Notes: generated by a model not told the origin, from the letters alone. Counted from the stretch's first letter, positions 35,760 to 49,131 are shown. The stretch: 64,000 nucleotides of DNA from Ptychodera flava (GCF_041260155.1 NC_091934.1:45168842-45232841); one strand, 5' to 3'. Made by a program: numbers and translations.

Positions 35760-38700
35760 GTATCGTAATGTTTCGTGTGTTTGAGAAGCCGTGCGTACCG
35801 TGCTGTGTGTTCCCGGTGATCTGCGACCTACCCTACCTCCTGCGATCTACTCTTCCACTCATGAATAATTAATTAGCTTTATGCAAAAATGTACAGTTTT
35901 ATGCAAATTTCCTGTGCGCCCTTGAAAGATGGGTGAATAGATCGCAGGTATATACTGCGATCTATGCTGACTTGCGAGATATGCTGCCTTGCTATCTACG
36001 CTCCCATGCGATTGCAGATTTTCAACCAAATGTAGCCGTACATTTGGTCCGTTTACGGTGCATGATGTAATGGAGGCCCCCGGTGGAGGCCTTCAGCTGA
36101 TTTATATTTCATTTTCATTTGTACTTCAGATGTATAGCGAGCGCGAGCGTCGTTAGGAGCAAACTACAAATTCGGCAAACTTTGCGTGCTTTTCGCTAAT
36201 CACCGTTTTCGCTGTAATCTGTTTGCAGCTAGTAATTTTGTTATGACGACTGCAAATCTTCAAAATGGGATATTTAAAAATTTCATCTAGCCATCACTTC
36301 CTTGCATTGTGTCATAAACTCTATACTAATGTCTGAGTAAAATAGAGGAAGGTTGCTCCACAATTCTCATTAGTGTATTTTAATGTTTCGTACATGTGGT
36401 ATGGTCTGATTGTGTATTATTTCGGTATTATTAATATTCATGTTTTATCATGAGTATTGTTTACTTTTTTGGTGTAAGAAATTAGCCATGGTGAGATGGT
36501 TGTCATTACTTGCGAAGTGAACGTAAGAAACTCATGATGGAATAAATAATGTCCTGACAAAGTTAACGATGTGAGCATAATCTTCACATCCATCCTTTAA
36601 TAAATCAAATGAATAAAATATTCATCCAATCGGTAGGCCTACAAGTATAGATCAAATTACTACAAGATAGAGTTGGGTAGATCGCATGGTTTTCTGTCAA
36701 ACACACCTGCGATCAATACTTCCCTTCTACGCTACTCCAACAAATTACTTTACAGCACGCATATCTGTTCTTTCGGTTCACAGAAGAATTGCCACAAGCT
36801 AACTACCACACCTCGATACGTACCGCGAATGTCGCAACATGTAATTTCAATAAATGAAGTCGGCCTATCTAAAGGCAGTGTCGGTCTGATCGCGGAACAA
36901 TAATCTTAGACGCAGGTGACTGGGATCTATACTTCCCTCTGCGAGCTACGCTTCTCAAATATATTTTATTTTTACCGTTCAATTGATAAATTTGATGTAA
37001 TATTAAATCATACAAAATACAATTATCCAGGACCGATTATCGATGTCACAAGCTTCGCAAGATACGATTCACTGGCATCACCACAATGGCAGCCGGTGGT
37101 GATCGTAGAGAGTATAGCTCAACTCTGCCTATACTTCCCTTGCGATCCCCCCTCTATACTTCTCTCTGCCACCTACGCTTCTCATTACAGTTCAATTTAT
37201 AAACTCAAGTTAATATTAAATCATACTAAAACAATTATCCGGGATCGATGTTGATGGCACAAACCTCGCAAAATACGATTCACTAGCATCACTACAATAG
37301 CAGCCAGTGTTGATCGCAGGAAGTATAGCTCGCAGGTGACTCTGCTCTGCGATCTATCCTTCCCTTGCGATCTATACTTCCCTTTGCTATCTATGCTTCT
37401 CCAACCTATTTTATTTTTACTATTCAGTTGTTAACGATGTATATTAAATCAGACCTAAACAATTATCCGGGATCGATTGCCTACGCAACCTACGCAACAA
37501 GCCTCGCAACATACGATTCGTTGGCACAATGGCATGCACATGGCAGCCAGTGTTAATCGCAGGAAGTATAGCTCGCAGGTAACTCTGCGATCTATCCTTC
37601 CCTTGCGATCAATACTTCCCTCTGCTATCTATGCTTCTCCAACCTATTTTATTATTGCTAATCAGTTGATAAATTCGATGTAATACTAAGTCATGCCAAA
37701 ACAATTATCCGGGACCGATTATCGATGTCGATGGCACAAACCTCGCAAAATACGATTCACTGTCATCATCACAATAGCAGCCAGTGTTGATCGCAGGAAG
37801 TATAGCTCGCAGGTGACTCTGCTCTGCGATCTATACCTCCCTTGCGATCTATACTTCCCTCCGCTATCTATGCTTCTCCAACCTATCTTATTATTACTAT
37901 TCAGTTGATAAATTCGATGTAATATCAAGTCATACCAAAACAATTATCCGGGATCCATTGTAGTGGCAGGAAGTTTAGCTCGCAGGTATCTCTGCGATCT
38001 ATACTTCCCTCTGCTATGTACGCTTCTCCAACGTGTTTTATTATTACCATTCAGTTGATAAATTAGATATAATATTAAATCATACAAGAAAATTATCAGG
38101 GATCGATTATCGATGTCACGAGCCTCGCAAAATACGATTCACTAGCATCACCACAACGGCAGCCAGTGTTGATCGCAGGAAGTATAGCTCGCATGGTAAC
38201 TCTGCGATCTATACTTCCCTTGCGATCTGTACTTCCCTCTGCTACCTACGCTTCTCAAACGTACTTTATTATTCCAGTTCAATTTATGATGATAAATTCA
38301 AGTTAATACTAAATCATACTACATAATTATCCGGGATCGTTGATCGATGTTGATGGCACAAACCTCGCAAAATACGATTCACTAGCATCATCACAACTGC
38401 AGCCAGTGTTGATCGCAGGAAGTAAGCCCGCAGGGAGCTCTGCGATCTATACTTCCCTTGCGATCTATACTTCCCTTTACCTCTAGGCTTCTCCAACGTA
38501 TTTTATTATTACCGTTCAGTTTATATATTCGATTTACAATTATCCGAGATCGTTGATTGACCTCGATGCCACAAACATCGCAACATACGATTCACTAACT
38601 AGTATCACCACAATGGCAGCCATTGTTGATTGCAGGAAGTATAGCTCGCCGGTAATTCTGCGATCTATACTTCCCTAGCGATCTAAACTTCCCTTTGCGA

Positions 38701-41700
38701 TCAACGCTTCCCAGATGCATTTTATTGTTTCGTTCGATTGATAATTCAAACTTAATACTAAACGTTCGAAAACAATTATACAGGATCAAATAATTTTCGA
38801 TACCACAAACCTGCAACATAAAATTCACATCCATCTCCACTGGGAAGCCACGCAGTGTTGGTCGCAGGAAGTTTACCTCGCCGATACCTCTGCGATCTAT
38901 ACTTCCCTTGTGATCTACGCTTCCCAAATACATTTTGCTGATTTCGTTCAATTTATAGACTCCAGTCAATACTAAGCCATTCTAAACAATAATTAGGGGT
39001 TGGTTTATCTATGCCAAAAACCTCACGACATAATAGTTACAGGCGTCACAGCCCCGGGGTCACAGCTCTTCATAGCTAGTGTAAGTGGTCGCCGGGCCGC
39101 TAGTGTAAGTGGTCGCCGGGCCGGGGGAAGTGTATTTCGCAGGTATAGCTTGAGCCTGATAACCACAACACTTCCCTTCGAGACCATGTCAAAAGATAAA
39201 AATCCGAATTCTTTAAGTTTGGGGTGGGGAGGGTTTTGTGGTGAGGGGGATTTAACCCAAAAAAGTTTCATCCTGCAAAAATCATCTTGTTTGAATTTGT
39301 TTGAAAGACATTTATATATTGACCTGCATATCTTACTGATAAGCTTTTTTAACAGAAATAAATGGTTTTTTTTTCATTAGAACATTGTTGTTATTTGCAA
39401 CTTTCCATCCTGGTAATGTTTTAAGTATGATTGGAATTATCACAGTGAAGATTAAATGGGGGAACCTCTGATTATTGATATTCATCAATTAGGCCTAAGG
39501 TTCAATGGAGGTGGGCGTTTGGGTGTTGGATCAGAAATTTTGAACTTTTGACGCCGTCTCTTATGCAGGTCATCTATTTTCCCATTGTCATCTATACTCC
39601 CATTGCCATCTACACTACCATTGCCATCTATACTCCCATTGCCATCCATATACATTTCGATAAAAAATCCATTAAAATTTGGACAGCGGTCGGAGTCCCG
39701 CATGTCAATAGCCTATTGACAGGCGCGGCGTTGCAAGGTGCAATCGTACGCGGTAAACTTCTACAATTACTAAAAATTACGACTTTATTCATAATTAAGT
39801 GTACAAAGGCTTTATCAAGCATTCTAACAAGCACTGGACAGTTTATTAGGCTTAAATATGATGTATTTTGGCGAAAAACCTCCCGCGTGTCAATAGTCAC
39901 ATCCTGGCTATTGACAGGCGCGGCGTTGGTGCAACATATGGTACACGGTAAGTCTAGAATTACTCAAGATTGCAGCGACTTTGTCCATAATGAGTGTAGA
40001 AAGGCTTTATCAAGCATTCTAACAAGCATTGGACAGTTTATTAGGCTAAATATGGTGAATTTTTACGAAAAACCTCCCGCGTGTCTATAGCCAACTTTTG
40101 TCTATTGACACTGACAGGCGCCTGTCAATAGCCGGATTCTGTCTATTGACAGGCGCCACGGCCCAAAATAATAGAATTTTTCTCCTTTCTAACATTGGAA
40201 AGGTTACTGAACATGGACAAGAAGTTCATCACATCCGTAAGCATAACCTCTCTGTGATTGAGTGATCGTAAAAACCACCTTTCTCCCATTACATTTCGTA
40301 TTTACCAGACTCCATTTTGAAATAGGCAGTGTAGTCTGAATAGAACTCGCTGTCATGCATTTAAGTAACAATATTTGCATAAATCTAATTAATTATTCAT
40401 GAGTGGAAGAGTAGATCGCAGGTAGGGTAGGTCGCAGATCACCGGTATCTTCCCACCAGGCCGTATAACGCCGGAACACACAACACGGTACGCAGGGCTA
40501 GTTTAGAGTGGTTAGAGTAAGGTTAGAGTATACACATTGATACAGTAAGCTTACGCATTTAAACTGATTTATAAAATGTACGACCAGATAAATTCTCAAC
40601 CTAGAGTATGCAGCAAAAACATCTTTGCGAGTACTACAGTATTGCATATTCAATGGACTACGGCCAGATCATGGGTTTTTTTACACTTCTTTGAAATTGT
40701 TGTCCTGCACAGCAGAGGACAGGTCCAGGGAAGTTACAAAAAGTCAAACTGTGAAGGAAAAAGGCAACATGATAGCAAGTGAAACTTCATTCCTGGTGAT
40801 ACAGTGCGAAAGCAAGCTACATTTTTTTTTAAAACCTAATGGCTTCACACACATTCTTCTGGCACACCTATTGTTCTGCGTGTATACTTACTTATTCACT
40901 CCATGCAAACCTTTGTTTTCCATTGAATTTTAAATTACAGTTTAAACAATTTGCTCTCTGTTTACATGTAATCAGGAATGTGCCACCTTTCAACCAAAAG
41001 ACAAACTTTTAATGCTTTTCTACTTATTATACAAATCATATGGTTTGATGTCTTTGCAAAACCACAATTAAAGCCAACATTTAAGATCACTTGATGAAGA
41101 GATAGCTTCATTTTCACTTCATTAATAAATTCACACCTCCAAGCTTTGCTACAGTCTTGCAAATTCCTGCCCAATCAGTAGTGTATGGAAATGGCATAAC
41201 ATCAAGACAATATGTGGCTGGTGTAATCACATGAATAGTCTTTGAATGTACCAGCTAGTAATGACAGGTAGTATTCTACATGAACAATAGAGGACATATC
41301 TTGGGTGCCGATCTAATTCAATGTACTAATTTGCATGGACCACGCAGGACTTAAAAAACTAGGCTTTAAAAGTTATTGAAACATGATTCTTAGAATGTTA
41401 TTTGTGGTTTGGAGGAAAATGAAAGTTTCACACACAAAAACGAGAATATTTGACATTTTAATGAATATGTTATCAACAGCTAGATTACATTTTTGGTTGT
41501 GTAACACAAAGGAAATGAGAAGTATACTGGTTTTGTATAGTGACATTGAAATTCAAATCTGCAGGAAGAGATAGAACAGAATATTTATCTATTGTTGCAA
41601 CAGAAAGGATGTATGTTTTCCAGATGTGGTGAAACAAAGACACTAAAAACAGGACAAATCAAACACTGGAATCTGATTCAGTTTTCATCCTGAGGATCTG

Positions 41701-42988
41701 GTACAATAAACATTTCATGGTCTATCATCACACATCCCATATGTTGCAGCAAAAAGATCAATTTTTATGTTTGTCCATGGTTTGATTTTTTGATGTCTCT
41801 TTTTTTGCACAATTACAAGTACATGCTAATACAATTAAAAGGTGATCACTTTAAAATTTATTGCAATTTATATGTGAGTTGATCTTTTTCATATACAAGG
41901 CTTCATTGTATACCTGTATACTTTGCAGTATACCATGTATACTTCACTGTATACTTGACACATTATACTTCACGGTATATAGTTCACAGTATACTGTATA
42001 CTTGACAGTGGTATACCTGTATAATTGATGGTATACCGTATACTTTGCAGCATACCTGTGTGCTTCACCTGTCGATTGGGTACATAACTGTAAACCTTCA
42101 GGCACTTGGCCAGCAATTTACCTGCTCTAGCTCTGGGCAGGCAGGTTAAATTCCATGCTGATTTCTCATCCCTGCCAATAGCGCCCTCATTTATCTACTG
42201 TGCCAGCAAACGAAACAGATAACAAAAGAAAATGTCATTTATATGATGGAGGGTGCATTGTTGTCTTGTTGATGATTCTGAAGGATTTATATGATGTACT
42301 AAATGTACTTATCAATTTCTTTTCTCAATCACAGCTCACCAATCTCACTGAACATTTTGAAAAAGTTGTTGAAGATTTTTGGAAATACTTTCCAGACCCA
42401 AATTATTCTGGTTGGATTGTAATCGACTGGGAACCATGGCGACCAATCTGGGAGAGAAATTGGGATGCGAAAAAGATTTACAAAACTGCGTCGATATCTC
42501 TGGTACAAGAGAGGCACAAAGACTGGCCAGATGACCTAATAGAAGAGGTTGCTAAGTTTGAATTTGAAACTGCAGCCAGGAATCTTATTCAAGGAACACT
42601 GAATCTGTGCAAGAAATTGCGCCCATATGCATTATTGGGTTTATATGAATTCCCAAAATGTTACAAATTCAGTGGACAGGGCACTTGTTCTGAAGCAATA
42701 CAGAGAGAGAATGATGAATTACAGTGGTTATACGATTCAAGTACAGCTCTGTTTCCGTCAATCTATGTGTCATATAAACAAAGTGATGTAAAGGACTTTG
42801 TTAAGGCAGCACTTACTGAAGCAAAGAGAGTGACACTGAAATCTGAACATTCCAATAAACCAATCTATCCATTTGGTAGATTTAACTACTCGCACACATA
42901 CTTCTACTTTACAAATGTGAGTATGCCTGTATAGTGAAGAAGTTATAACTATTTTGCAAATTTCCAAAGTAATTCTGTAGTTGCTCAC

Positions 42989-43026
<38 letters not shown>

Positions 43027-44875
43027 ATTACCCCAGAAACTGGATGCCACATAATCTACATCTGAATTCATTGCACCTCATAATACTAGATCATCTTTTG
43101 ACCAAATTCAATTTTCCAATGGTTAAATACTGACAGCCTGTAACCTCATGTGCCATCATCAGGTCAAATTGGTTAAAACAAGTGAGGTTTTATATATTCC
43201 AAATGATGCATTTTAACAAAAACTTGAATATTTGGAAGCCTCCTGAGTACCTAGATACTCTAAATATGAGTTTTACTGACCAAATTATAACATACCAAGC
43301 CAAGTTGGTGAAAATATATATGTATAAATTTGACTCAATGGAATTTTACTGACTTGGCAGATGGGAAGGTGATACTATCTGGCAGGATTACGGTTTAATA
43401 GAGTGATTTTGCTGCACCAAATTCACACTAGTGATCAGTTCTTGAAGGGGTGACATGACAAATTGAATGTAAGTTGAATATAGGGAAAAAAGTTTGAAGT
43501 GAATGGCCATCAAGCAGTGAGTATGTCCTTTTAAATAAATTTACAAAGTGACAGCAGTTGGGAAATAGAAACCAAAAAATGACATATTAAGCCTTGTCTT
43601 GCCAAGTTCATATTTTTCATTGGGTCAAGTTGGTCAAAACCAGCGTGGCATGTCCCGTACATGGCATTGAAGGCTCCAGAAGAATATAATTCATAACTAA
43701 TCCTACTGTAAGAATCCGTACCATGCCAAATAGTCTCAAAAGTTTTGACTCAATATCACTTGCTGACTCAGTAGATAAGGCCTAGCAAGAAGAGGGTTAA
43801 AGATTCCATGTAGCTTTTTTCTAACCCTCCTTAGTGGTAGTCATCTAACATTCACATTTCTCAACTTCAGATTTTGTTTTACATGCCACATGAAAGATAC
43901 AAAATAAACGAAGTAAGTTTACATCTATCCACTGAACCATTTCTACACCATTGTCCGCTCACACGGCTCTGTTACGTACTTCCCACTTGAAGCATCCACC
44001 TGCGCGGACAAGAGACCTTGCCAAGCGGAGAATTTTCTACACCACTAAAAGCATGTGTACTATTCTCTTGTGTCTACCATGGAGGTAGTAGGAGAGGTCT
44101 CTCCTACTACCTCCATGTGTCTACTAACATTATATACCAAGTCTGGGAATCAGACTGTTCTTTTAACATAACACAGGAGAGTCCAATGCATTACAGCCAG
44201 GTCCGAACAGTAATTCCGTGTATACTTTGCCAGTTTGTCATTGGCTGTGTTGTGAAGATCCATTTTGTCCCAACTTTTGTCAACTATTACTTTGTAACTG
44301 GTTTAAAAAGATGCTGCAAATTATTTAATTTTCAAAACCTATTTATATGATTGCCATTATTTTATTTATGTGTTTCTGAAATATGAATTAATTCCATTGA
44401 TTGATTGATTGATTGATTTGTTTGTTTATTTCAGGTTGATCTTGAGAATACCATTGGTCAGAGCGTAACGGAGGGCATGGCTGGGATTGTACTATGGGGC
44501 GATTACAATGACAGTAACAGTGCACCGACATGTCTTGGTTTGAAGCATTACCTGGACACCATGCTGGGTCCCTATATTCTGAACGTTACAAAATTTGCAA
44601 GGAAGTGTAGTGAAGCATATTGTAGTGGTCATGGACGGTGCATCAGAAAAGATGATGATGGTTACCATGGAGATGAATCACAAAAGATTGATGAATTGCA
44701 ACTTTTAAAACAGAGGATTTGGTCACAGTACACAGAGAGTGAAATTTATGGAAATATTATATTCAAGAATAAGAAAGAAACCAAAGTGCAATATTCTTTC
44801 ACTGAGACCAAATATGGAATGTATGGATGCCAATGTTACTCTGGTTGGCATGGCAACCAATGTAATAAAAGTTGA
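35478..44875 (+). CDS. Hyaluronidase B (GH56), 3 exons, 434 aa
   Basis: Exons 35478-35759, 42335-42916 and 44435-44875 are all open and phase 0. The architecture is the same as A: signal peptide, GH56 barrel with VIDWEPWRP (D125, E127), FPSIYVSYKQ and a C-terminal EGF-like module. Exon 1 has its own changes (AAKTYECPETF where A and C have AAPTFKCPEKF-like sequence). Exons 1-2 resemble C, exon 3 resembles A, and introns show the same switch, so the gene is a recombinant. Intron 1 is 6.6 kb because it holds a 4.6-kb mobile element. Phe replaces the HYAL1 Tyr247 position as in A and C. It is probably a secreted or lysosomal hyaluronan- or chondroitin-degrading enzyme; activity is not shown. Confidence 0.95.
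36900..38990. repeat. Tandem array, units of about 175-242 bp
   Basis: Eight to nine units are marked by GATCGCAGGAAGTATAGCTC (near 37316, 37558, 37790, 38174, 38415, 38631, 38863) and by GCGATCTATACTTCCC, CAATTATCCGGGATCG and CCTCGCAAAATACGATTCAC. Each unit carries several copies of GCGATCTA, which is also part of the element's terminal repeat. Confidence 0.92.
39690..40140. repeat. Two direct repeats of about 190 bp with TTGACAGGCGC motifs
   Basis: TGTCAATAG...CTATTGACAGGCGCGGCGTTG, followed by a shared stretch including AAGGCTTTATCAAGCATTCT, occurs twice (from about 39700 and about 39890). Further CTATTGACAGGCGCC copies lie at 40100-40155, where GACAGGCGCCTGTC forms a palindrome. A short array of CCATTGCCATCTATACTCC lies just upstream (39580-39650). 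Confidence 0.85.
41895..42070. repeat. GTATAC-rich array, intron 1 of B
   Basis: Many GTATAC/GTATACC motifs are spaced by 10-20 bases (CTGTATACTTTGCAGTATACC and similar). It matches 51276-51447 in C. Unit A has only a short version at 23398-23445. Confidence 0.88.
42335..42916 (+). CDS. Hyaluronidase B exon 2 (catalytic)
   Basis: The exon has 194 codons with VIDWEPWRP. It is a mosaic by single sites: early codons (FWKYFPDPNYSG, NWDAKK, WPDDL) agree with C, whereas several silent sites (ACCATGG, GCGTCGATATCTCTGG) agree with A. Confidence 0.96.
42992..43023. repeat. (CT)n microsatellite, intron 2 of B
   Basis: A CT run at the same place as in A and C, and close to the point where unit B changes from C-like to A-like sequence. 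Confidence 0.93.
43140..43400 (+). mobile_element. Diverged M4-family MITE in intron 2 of B
   Basis: It is nearly identical to the copy in A (24422-24681) and more distant from the C copy, in keeping with the A-like origin of this half of B. A second relative lies at about 43590-43801. Confidence 0.62.
44078..44117. repeat. Perfect 19-bp inverted repeat with 2-base spacer, intron 2 of B
   Basis: CATGGAGGTAGTAGGAGAG, spacer GT, then its exact complement. It would form a long cruciform or, in the pre-mRNA, a near-perfect hairpin. It is shared with A in slightly degraded form. Confidence 0.93.
44435..44875 (+). CDS. Hyaluronidase B exon 3
   Basis: The acceptor is TTTATTTCAG. The exon has 146 codons plus TGA. 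It closely resembles exon 3 of A (GMAGIVLWGD, KYGMYGCQCYSGWHG) and differs more from C (GMAGFVLWGD). Confidence 0.96.
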   Translation, partial: VDLENTIGQSVTEGMAGIVLWGDYNDSNSAPTCLGLKHYLDTMLGPYILNVTKFARKCSEAYCSGHGRCIRKDDDGYHGDESQKIDELQLLKQRIWSQYTESEIYGNIIFKNKKETKVQYSFTETKYGMYGCQCYSGWHGNQCNKS

Positions 44876-47800
44876 TTGATGATTTTAAAAAAGTAAAATT
44901 TATAATTGAAACAAAGCCGTGCTAGTATGGTTAATTTCATGGCTTTACATGTTGACATCATTTATACATTCTAATGAGTGTAATTCATGTTGCGAGTTTT
45001 ATAGGTACGATCATATTGGAAATGGTGTAAGGTTATGATATTTGCATTGGGTGAGAACACCGCCAAAATTATTTTGAAATTTGTATTTAAACTTATCTCA
45101 TCATTATTATTCCATTATTTGATGATTTGGTGATAATTATGTCAGTATTTGGCCATTATGCCACTACTCGATCATTATTTGGATATCATTATGACATTAT
45201 TATGAACGTTGATTTGGAACTTATCTCATCTTTATCATGCCATACTTTGGTGATTTGGTCAGTGTATTGTGGAATGTTTTGGCAAACCTACATCTATGTC
45301 TTGCTCATTGCTCCTTCAAAATGGTTACATGACATTAATATTTTATGACTGAGCACAGCTGCATCATACTGCAGTCAACACTCTCATCAATGTCAGCTGA
45401 GGTCGAAGTTGACTTAATGCCAGCTGAGGTCAAAGTTGACTTAATGATGGTGATTTCGGGTGATTTATTTTACGCAGAAAGAAATGAACCTGTGTTTTTG
45501 AGATATTGTGTATAGAAGTACTGTTACTATAACTAGAAGTAAATTAGGCTCGTAACTGACAAAATTCAGAATGTTTTAACTCTGAAAAAAATTAGAGCAA
45601 TGTGTGGATTAAAGTGATGAATGACTTAGGTAATCTAAATATCAACCATATATATAAACATCTTCCTCAGGTGAACACAGAACGGACCAATAAAGATGAC
45701 CAACAAATTAACATTACAAATGTTTTGCCAGTCAGTGTTTTTGAAACTTTTGAGTTTCAACAATTAACGGCCAAGTTCACTGTTAATCACAATCATGAAA
45801 GCAAAAGGAGTAGAGGAATCATAAAATATATCGTTCACATTCAGTGATGTTGGTTGGTAGCTTGGCTGACCGTTGAAAATGACCGCATTTACCGTCATGT
45901 CTGCAGTCAATGATCATATCTTTCACAGAGTCATGGAACAGTCACTGAACTCTGAGACTTTTGAATGTACTACCACACACATTTGGTTTCAAATAAATTC
46001 AACAAGTTAAGCTCAAAGGCAGAATCATTATCAGCTTTCACTGAACGTGTCATTGAACTTAACATTGAACTATTTCAACATTGAAGATGAGACTATTATT
46101 GAACACGAAGGACTGTATGAATGAGTGCATGCACACCTTAGGGTTGCTTGCAACTTGCCGATCTGCACTTAGCTGCAAGCTGTCGCAGATTGGTTCCAGA
46201 GCTGCGGCAGTTCAATGCAGCTCAAATGTCGATCTGCACAGAATATTTGGAGCTGTCATATTTCTGCCGCAGACTCAAGTATCTCTGAAAGATGAAATTC
46301 AGCTTTGGACAGCTCTTGGTAGCTCGAACAGGAGCCATCGTGCAGCTTAAAAATCATCCCAGGTAAAACTTCACATATATCACATTTGACAACCATTCTT
46401 GAAAATTTTTGTTATGTCCAGATGGGATGTCTTAAGAAAACTCACAGCATCTGTACGTTTAATGTATTATATTATTATTCTGCGCTTTCTTTTGAAATAT
46501 GCTAAGTTGAATTTTTATTCAGCAACAACGGCAATGGACGGAAACAATATATGTGACAATTCTGTACACAGTACAGATTGAATGTACAGTAGTCTTGTAG
46601 GAGAAAAACTTCAGTTTTTTATTTCATTAGAAGAAGCATGTTTTACCCTGTTCTGATGCCCTAGCAATGTGATAGTGTGTGTAGAATCGAAAGCAATTTA
46701 AACCTTGATTGAGTAAACGATGGATACAAGGACTCCCAGGAAGATACTCACTTGTTCTCCAACAAAAAAGAGAAAAGGTAAAAATGTGTACATATGTAGA
46801 GATGTCGATCTGTAGAGTTTCTGAAATGCTGTTTATTATTAAAAGTGACACAATCGATTAACAGTGCAAAAAACTGGTTTTCCTGGTTGCTAATCTCTCA
46901 TGTCTTTTTTAACAATTTAGTTTGTGATGAAATAAAAGCCCTACTTAGGGGTGTAAAAAATACCACCTAGGCCTGTTTGCTTTTGTCCAAGAGGAACAGA
47001 AGCTATTGGTACATGTTCTGCTTGGCTTTGAATAAAGGTTGGATCCTTATATACTTGGAAGGCATGAAAGATTTGCTCGTGGCAGATTTTCTAAATTACC
47101 ACCATCCCGTCAAAATCTGTGTTTTCACATTTAAAGTTAATGGCATGTTTGACACCTCAAAGGTCTAACAACATTTTTTTTGTGTATATCTGGTTTCTTT
47201 TCCAGCCTGCCAATTAAACTCATAGCTGTACTTTTTTGTAATTTTTTCCATATCGTCAAGTTCGCAATATCAAATGGTCCATCTCTATACTGGAGAACAA
47301 GAAGGAAAGAGAAATATCAAATATTAACTTTCCCCTAGTTGCCATACAGTGATTGAAGAGTCTTCACAATTTGGTGTTGTGTACAATATGTTTTCATGAT
47401 ACTTAAAGACAACCAGAGTTAATGATGCATGAATTCAGAGGCGAAGTTTAGGTTTTGAAAATACAAACGATTCAGTTATAGATAATTTTATTTTACTGCT
47501 GAGGTAAATTCTCAGAAATAACATTGATTCCTTAGATTCACAGTTCTACCATGAACATACAAAAGTATATATTTGTGAAATAAATTTTTATTAGACTCTT
47601 TGAAAATGTATAGTACACCTAGTACTGTACAAGGTTATCCATTTACCATTTTAAAAATAACTGCTGCAGATTGCATATGCCCTTGTCCCTCGGCAAATTT
47701 CATGTTTATTCTTTGCAAAGCAAAGATGTTGGTATTTCTTAATCTGTTGCTTTCTCATTAGTTCATTTAGGCCATGGTGACATAGGAATATCAAAATTTG

Positions 47801-48184
47801 ACCAAATAAGATATATGAATGTACGCCCTAGCACAAAAAGTTTGTACCAATTTTTTTTTTTAATTTGAAAAGATAAATTTATTCCAACAAAATGGCAAAT
47901 AAATCAAATCCACATATGAATGTGTCGAGCGAACGAACAAATTACAAAGCAACTTGTCTGAAACTTTCTCATGTAACTGGAAAGAAAAGAAAGAAAAATA
48001 TCAATAAAATCATATCATTACGTAAATGCATTCGAGACGCACTTCGAGTCTTGCAACGCTTGAAAACTTCATGACAACAAGTTGCAGCTTTTGCCGACGA
48101 AAAGCGCCCCCAGCGGTGGATTAGGAAGTCACCTACGGGACAAATGTGTCATATGACTTCCAACTTCCACCTTGGCGTTGACGT

Positions 48185-49131
48185 TCGCTGATCACTGCGT
48201 CGCACAGGGTCCGCCTAAACACCGACAAGCACCGACAAGAACCGACAAGGACCGTCAAGTGACCGACAAGTTGGATGAAAACCCCTTTTATTCGATGTTT
48301 GGGCTTTATAACGTCATTTTCTACGATTGTGGTGAAAATGAACACAATTGACCAAACGGTAACGGCAAACACGGTTAACCGTGTGGCAAACAAGGAAACC
48401 CTACCCGGAAGTAGTAGACGCCATCTTGTATGGGATCGTTTGATTTTTCCTCGAAGGGTAATCTAACCACTATCTTTTGTGGTTTCATATCTTAATTAAT
48501 GTAACAAGGGATTTGGTTTGAGGCCTACTTGATCACTCAACTGTATTATCGAAGAATGCAATAAACTGAACAATTACATATAATCTAGCAACAAAGAGAT
48601 CTAAAGCTATGACAACTAAGAGATAAAGGTGATGGACCGACAAGTTGAATGAAAACGATTTTTTTTTCGACGTTTCACCTTTTAAACGCCTATTTGTACT
48701 ATCTCTTTGAGTATCAAAAGATTCGAAAGAACAATTTCGAAAAACAAAAGTATTAAATTCCTGTCGTCATTGTGTCGATGGACGCATTCAGTTCACTTTC
48801 AACTTTAGAAATGAAGTCAAAGATGATCACTTGTCGGTCCTTCATAGTAAGGCTAAAAGACCTGCTTCAATACGCGATTTACTTGTCGGCTGATATTTCG
48901 TTCTCTTTCTTAAGTGCCGTTGTCAATAGCGTTTATATTCACCAGCATAGTAGAAAATGACATTTCAGAACCAAGACATCGAAAAAGAATGGTTTTAATT
49001 CAATTTGTCGGTCACTTGTCGGTCCTTGTCGGTCACTTGTCGGTCCTTGTCGGTCACTTGTCGGTGCTTGTCGGTGTTTAGTATGTCCGGTCTCGGGGGA
49101 CCGGGTGACCACTGAGGCGGGGACCAGCCAA
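48185..49131. mobile_element. 0.95-kb element with inverted ACCGACAAG arrays and 11-bp target duplication
   Basis: GGCGTTGACGT occurs at 48174-48184 and 49132-49142. Unit B has it once (35379-35389), giving a clean empty site and an 11-bp target duplication. Near each end lies an array of ACCGACAAG units in opposite orientation (48215-48271 and 49006-49080), with CTAAACACCGACAAG as the outermost unit. The extreme ends match only weakly (TCGCTGATCACTGCG against TGGCTGGTCCCCGC). An 8-11 bp duplication is usual for Mutator-like elements, so a non-autonomous MULE is the best guess. The core has CCGGAAGT and GCCATCTTG near 48404-48427. Confidence 0.85.

Larger units (their letters stand above)
35817..40441. 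mobile_element. 4.6-kb element with 57-60 bp inverted ends and satellite core
   Basis: The ends are TGATCTGCGACCTACCCTAC... (35817-35876) and its complement (40385-40441), which differ by a 3-base indel. CCGG flanks both sides (35813-35816, 40442-40445), a likely 4-bp target duplication. Unit C shows the empty site TTCCCGGTGTCTTCCC at 49565-49580. The interior is mostly tandem repeats, and no transposase frame was recognised, so it is probably non-autonomous. It landed in the loop of an older 83-bp foldback sequence. Confidence 0.92.
33462..45345 (+). repeat. Hyaluronidase duplication unit B (chimeric)
   Basis: From GACAACCATTCTTGAAAAC to about 43.03 kb, unit B matches unit C almost base for base apart from insertions. 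From about 43.13 kb to 46386 it matches unit A (24.4-26.65 kb, then 32463-33461) almost base for base. It is 4.6 kb longer than its base length because of the element at 35817-40441. Confidence 0.93.
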
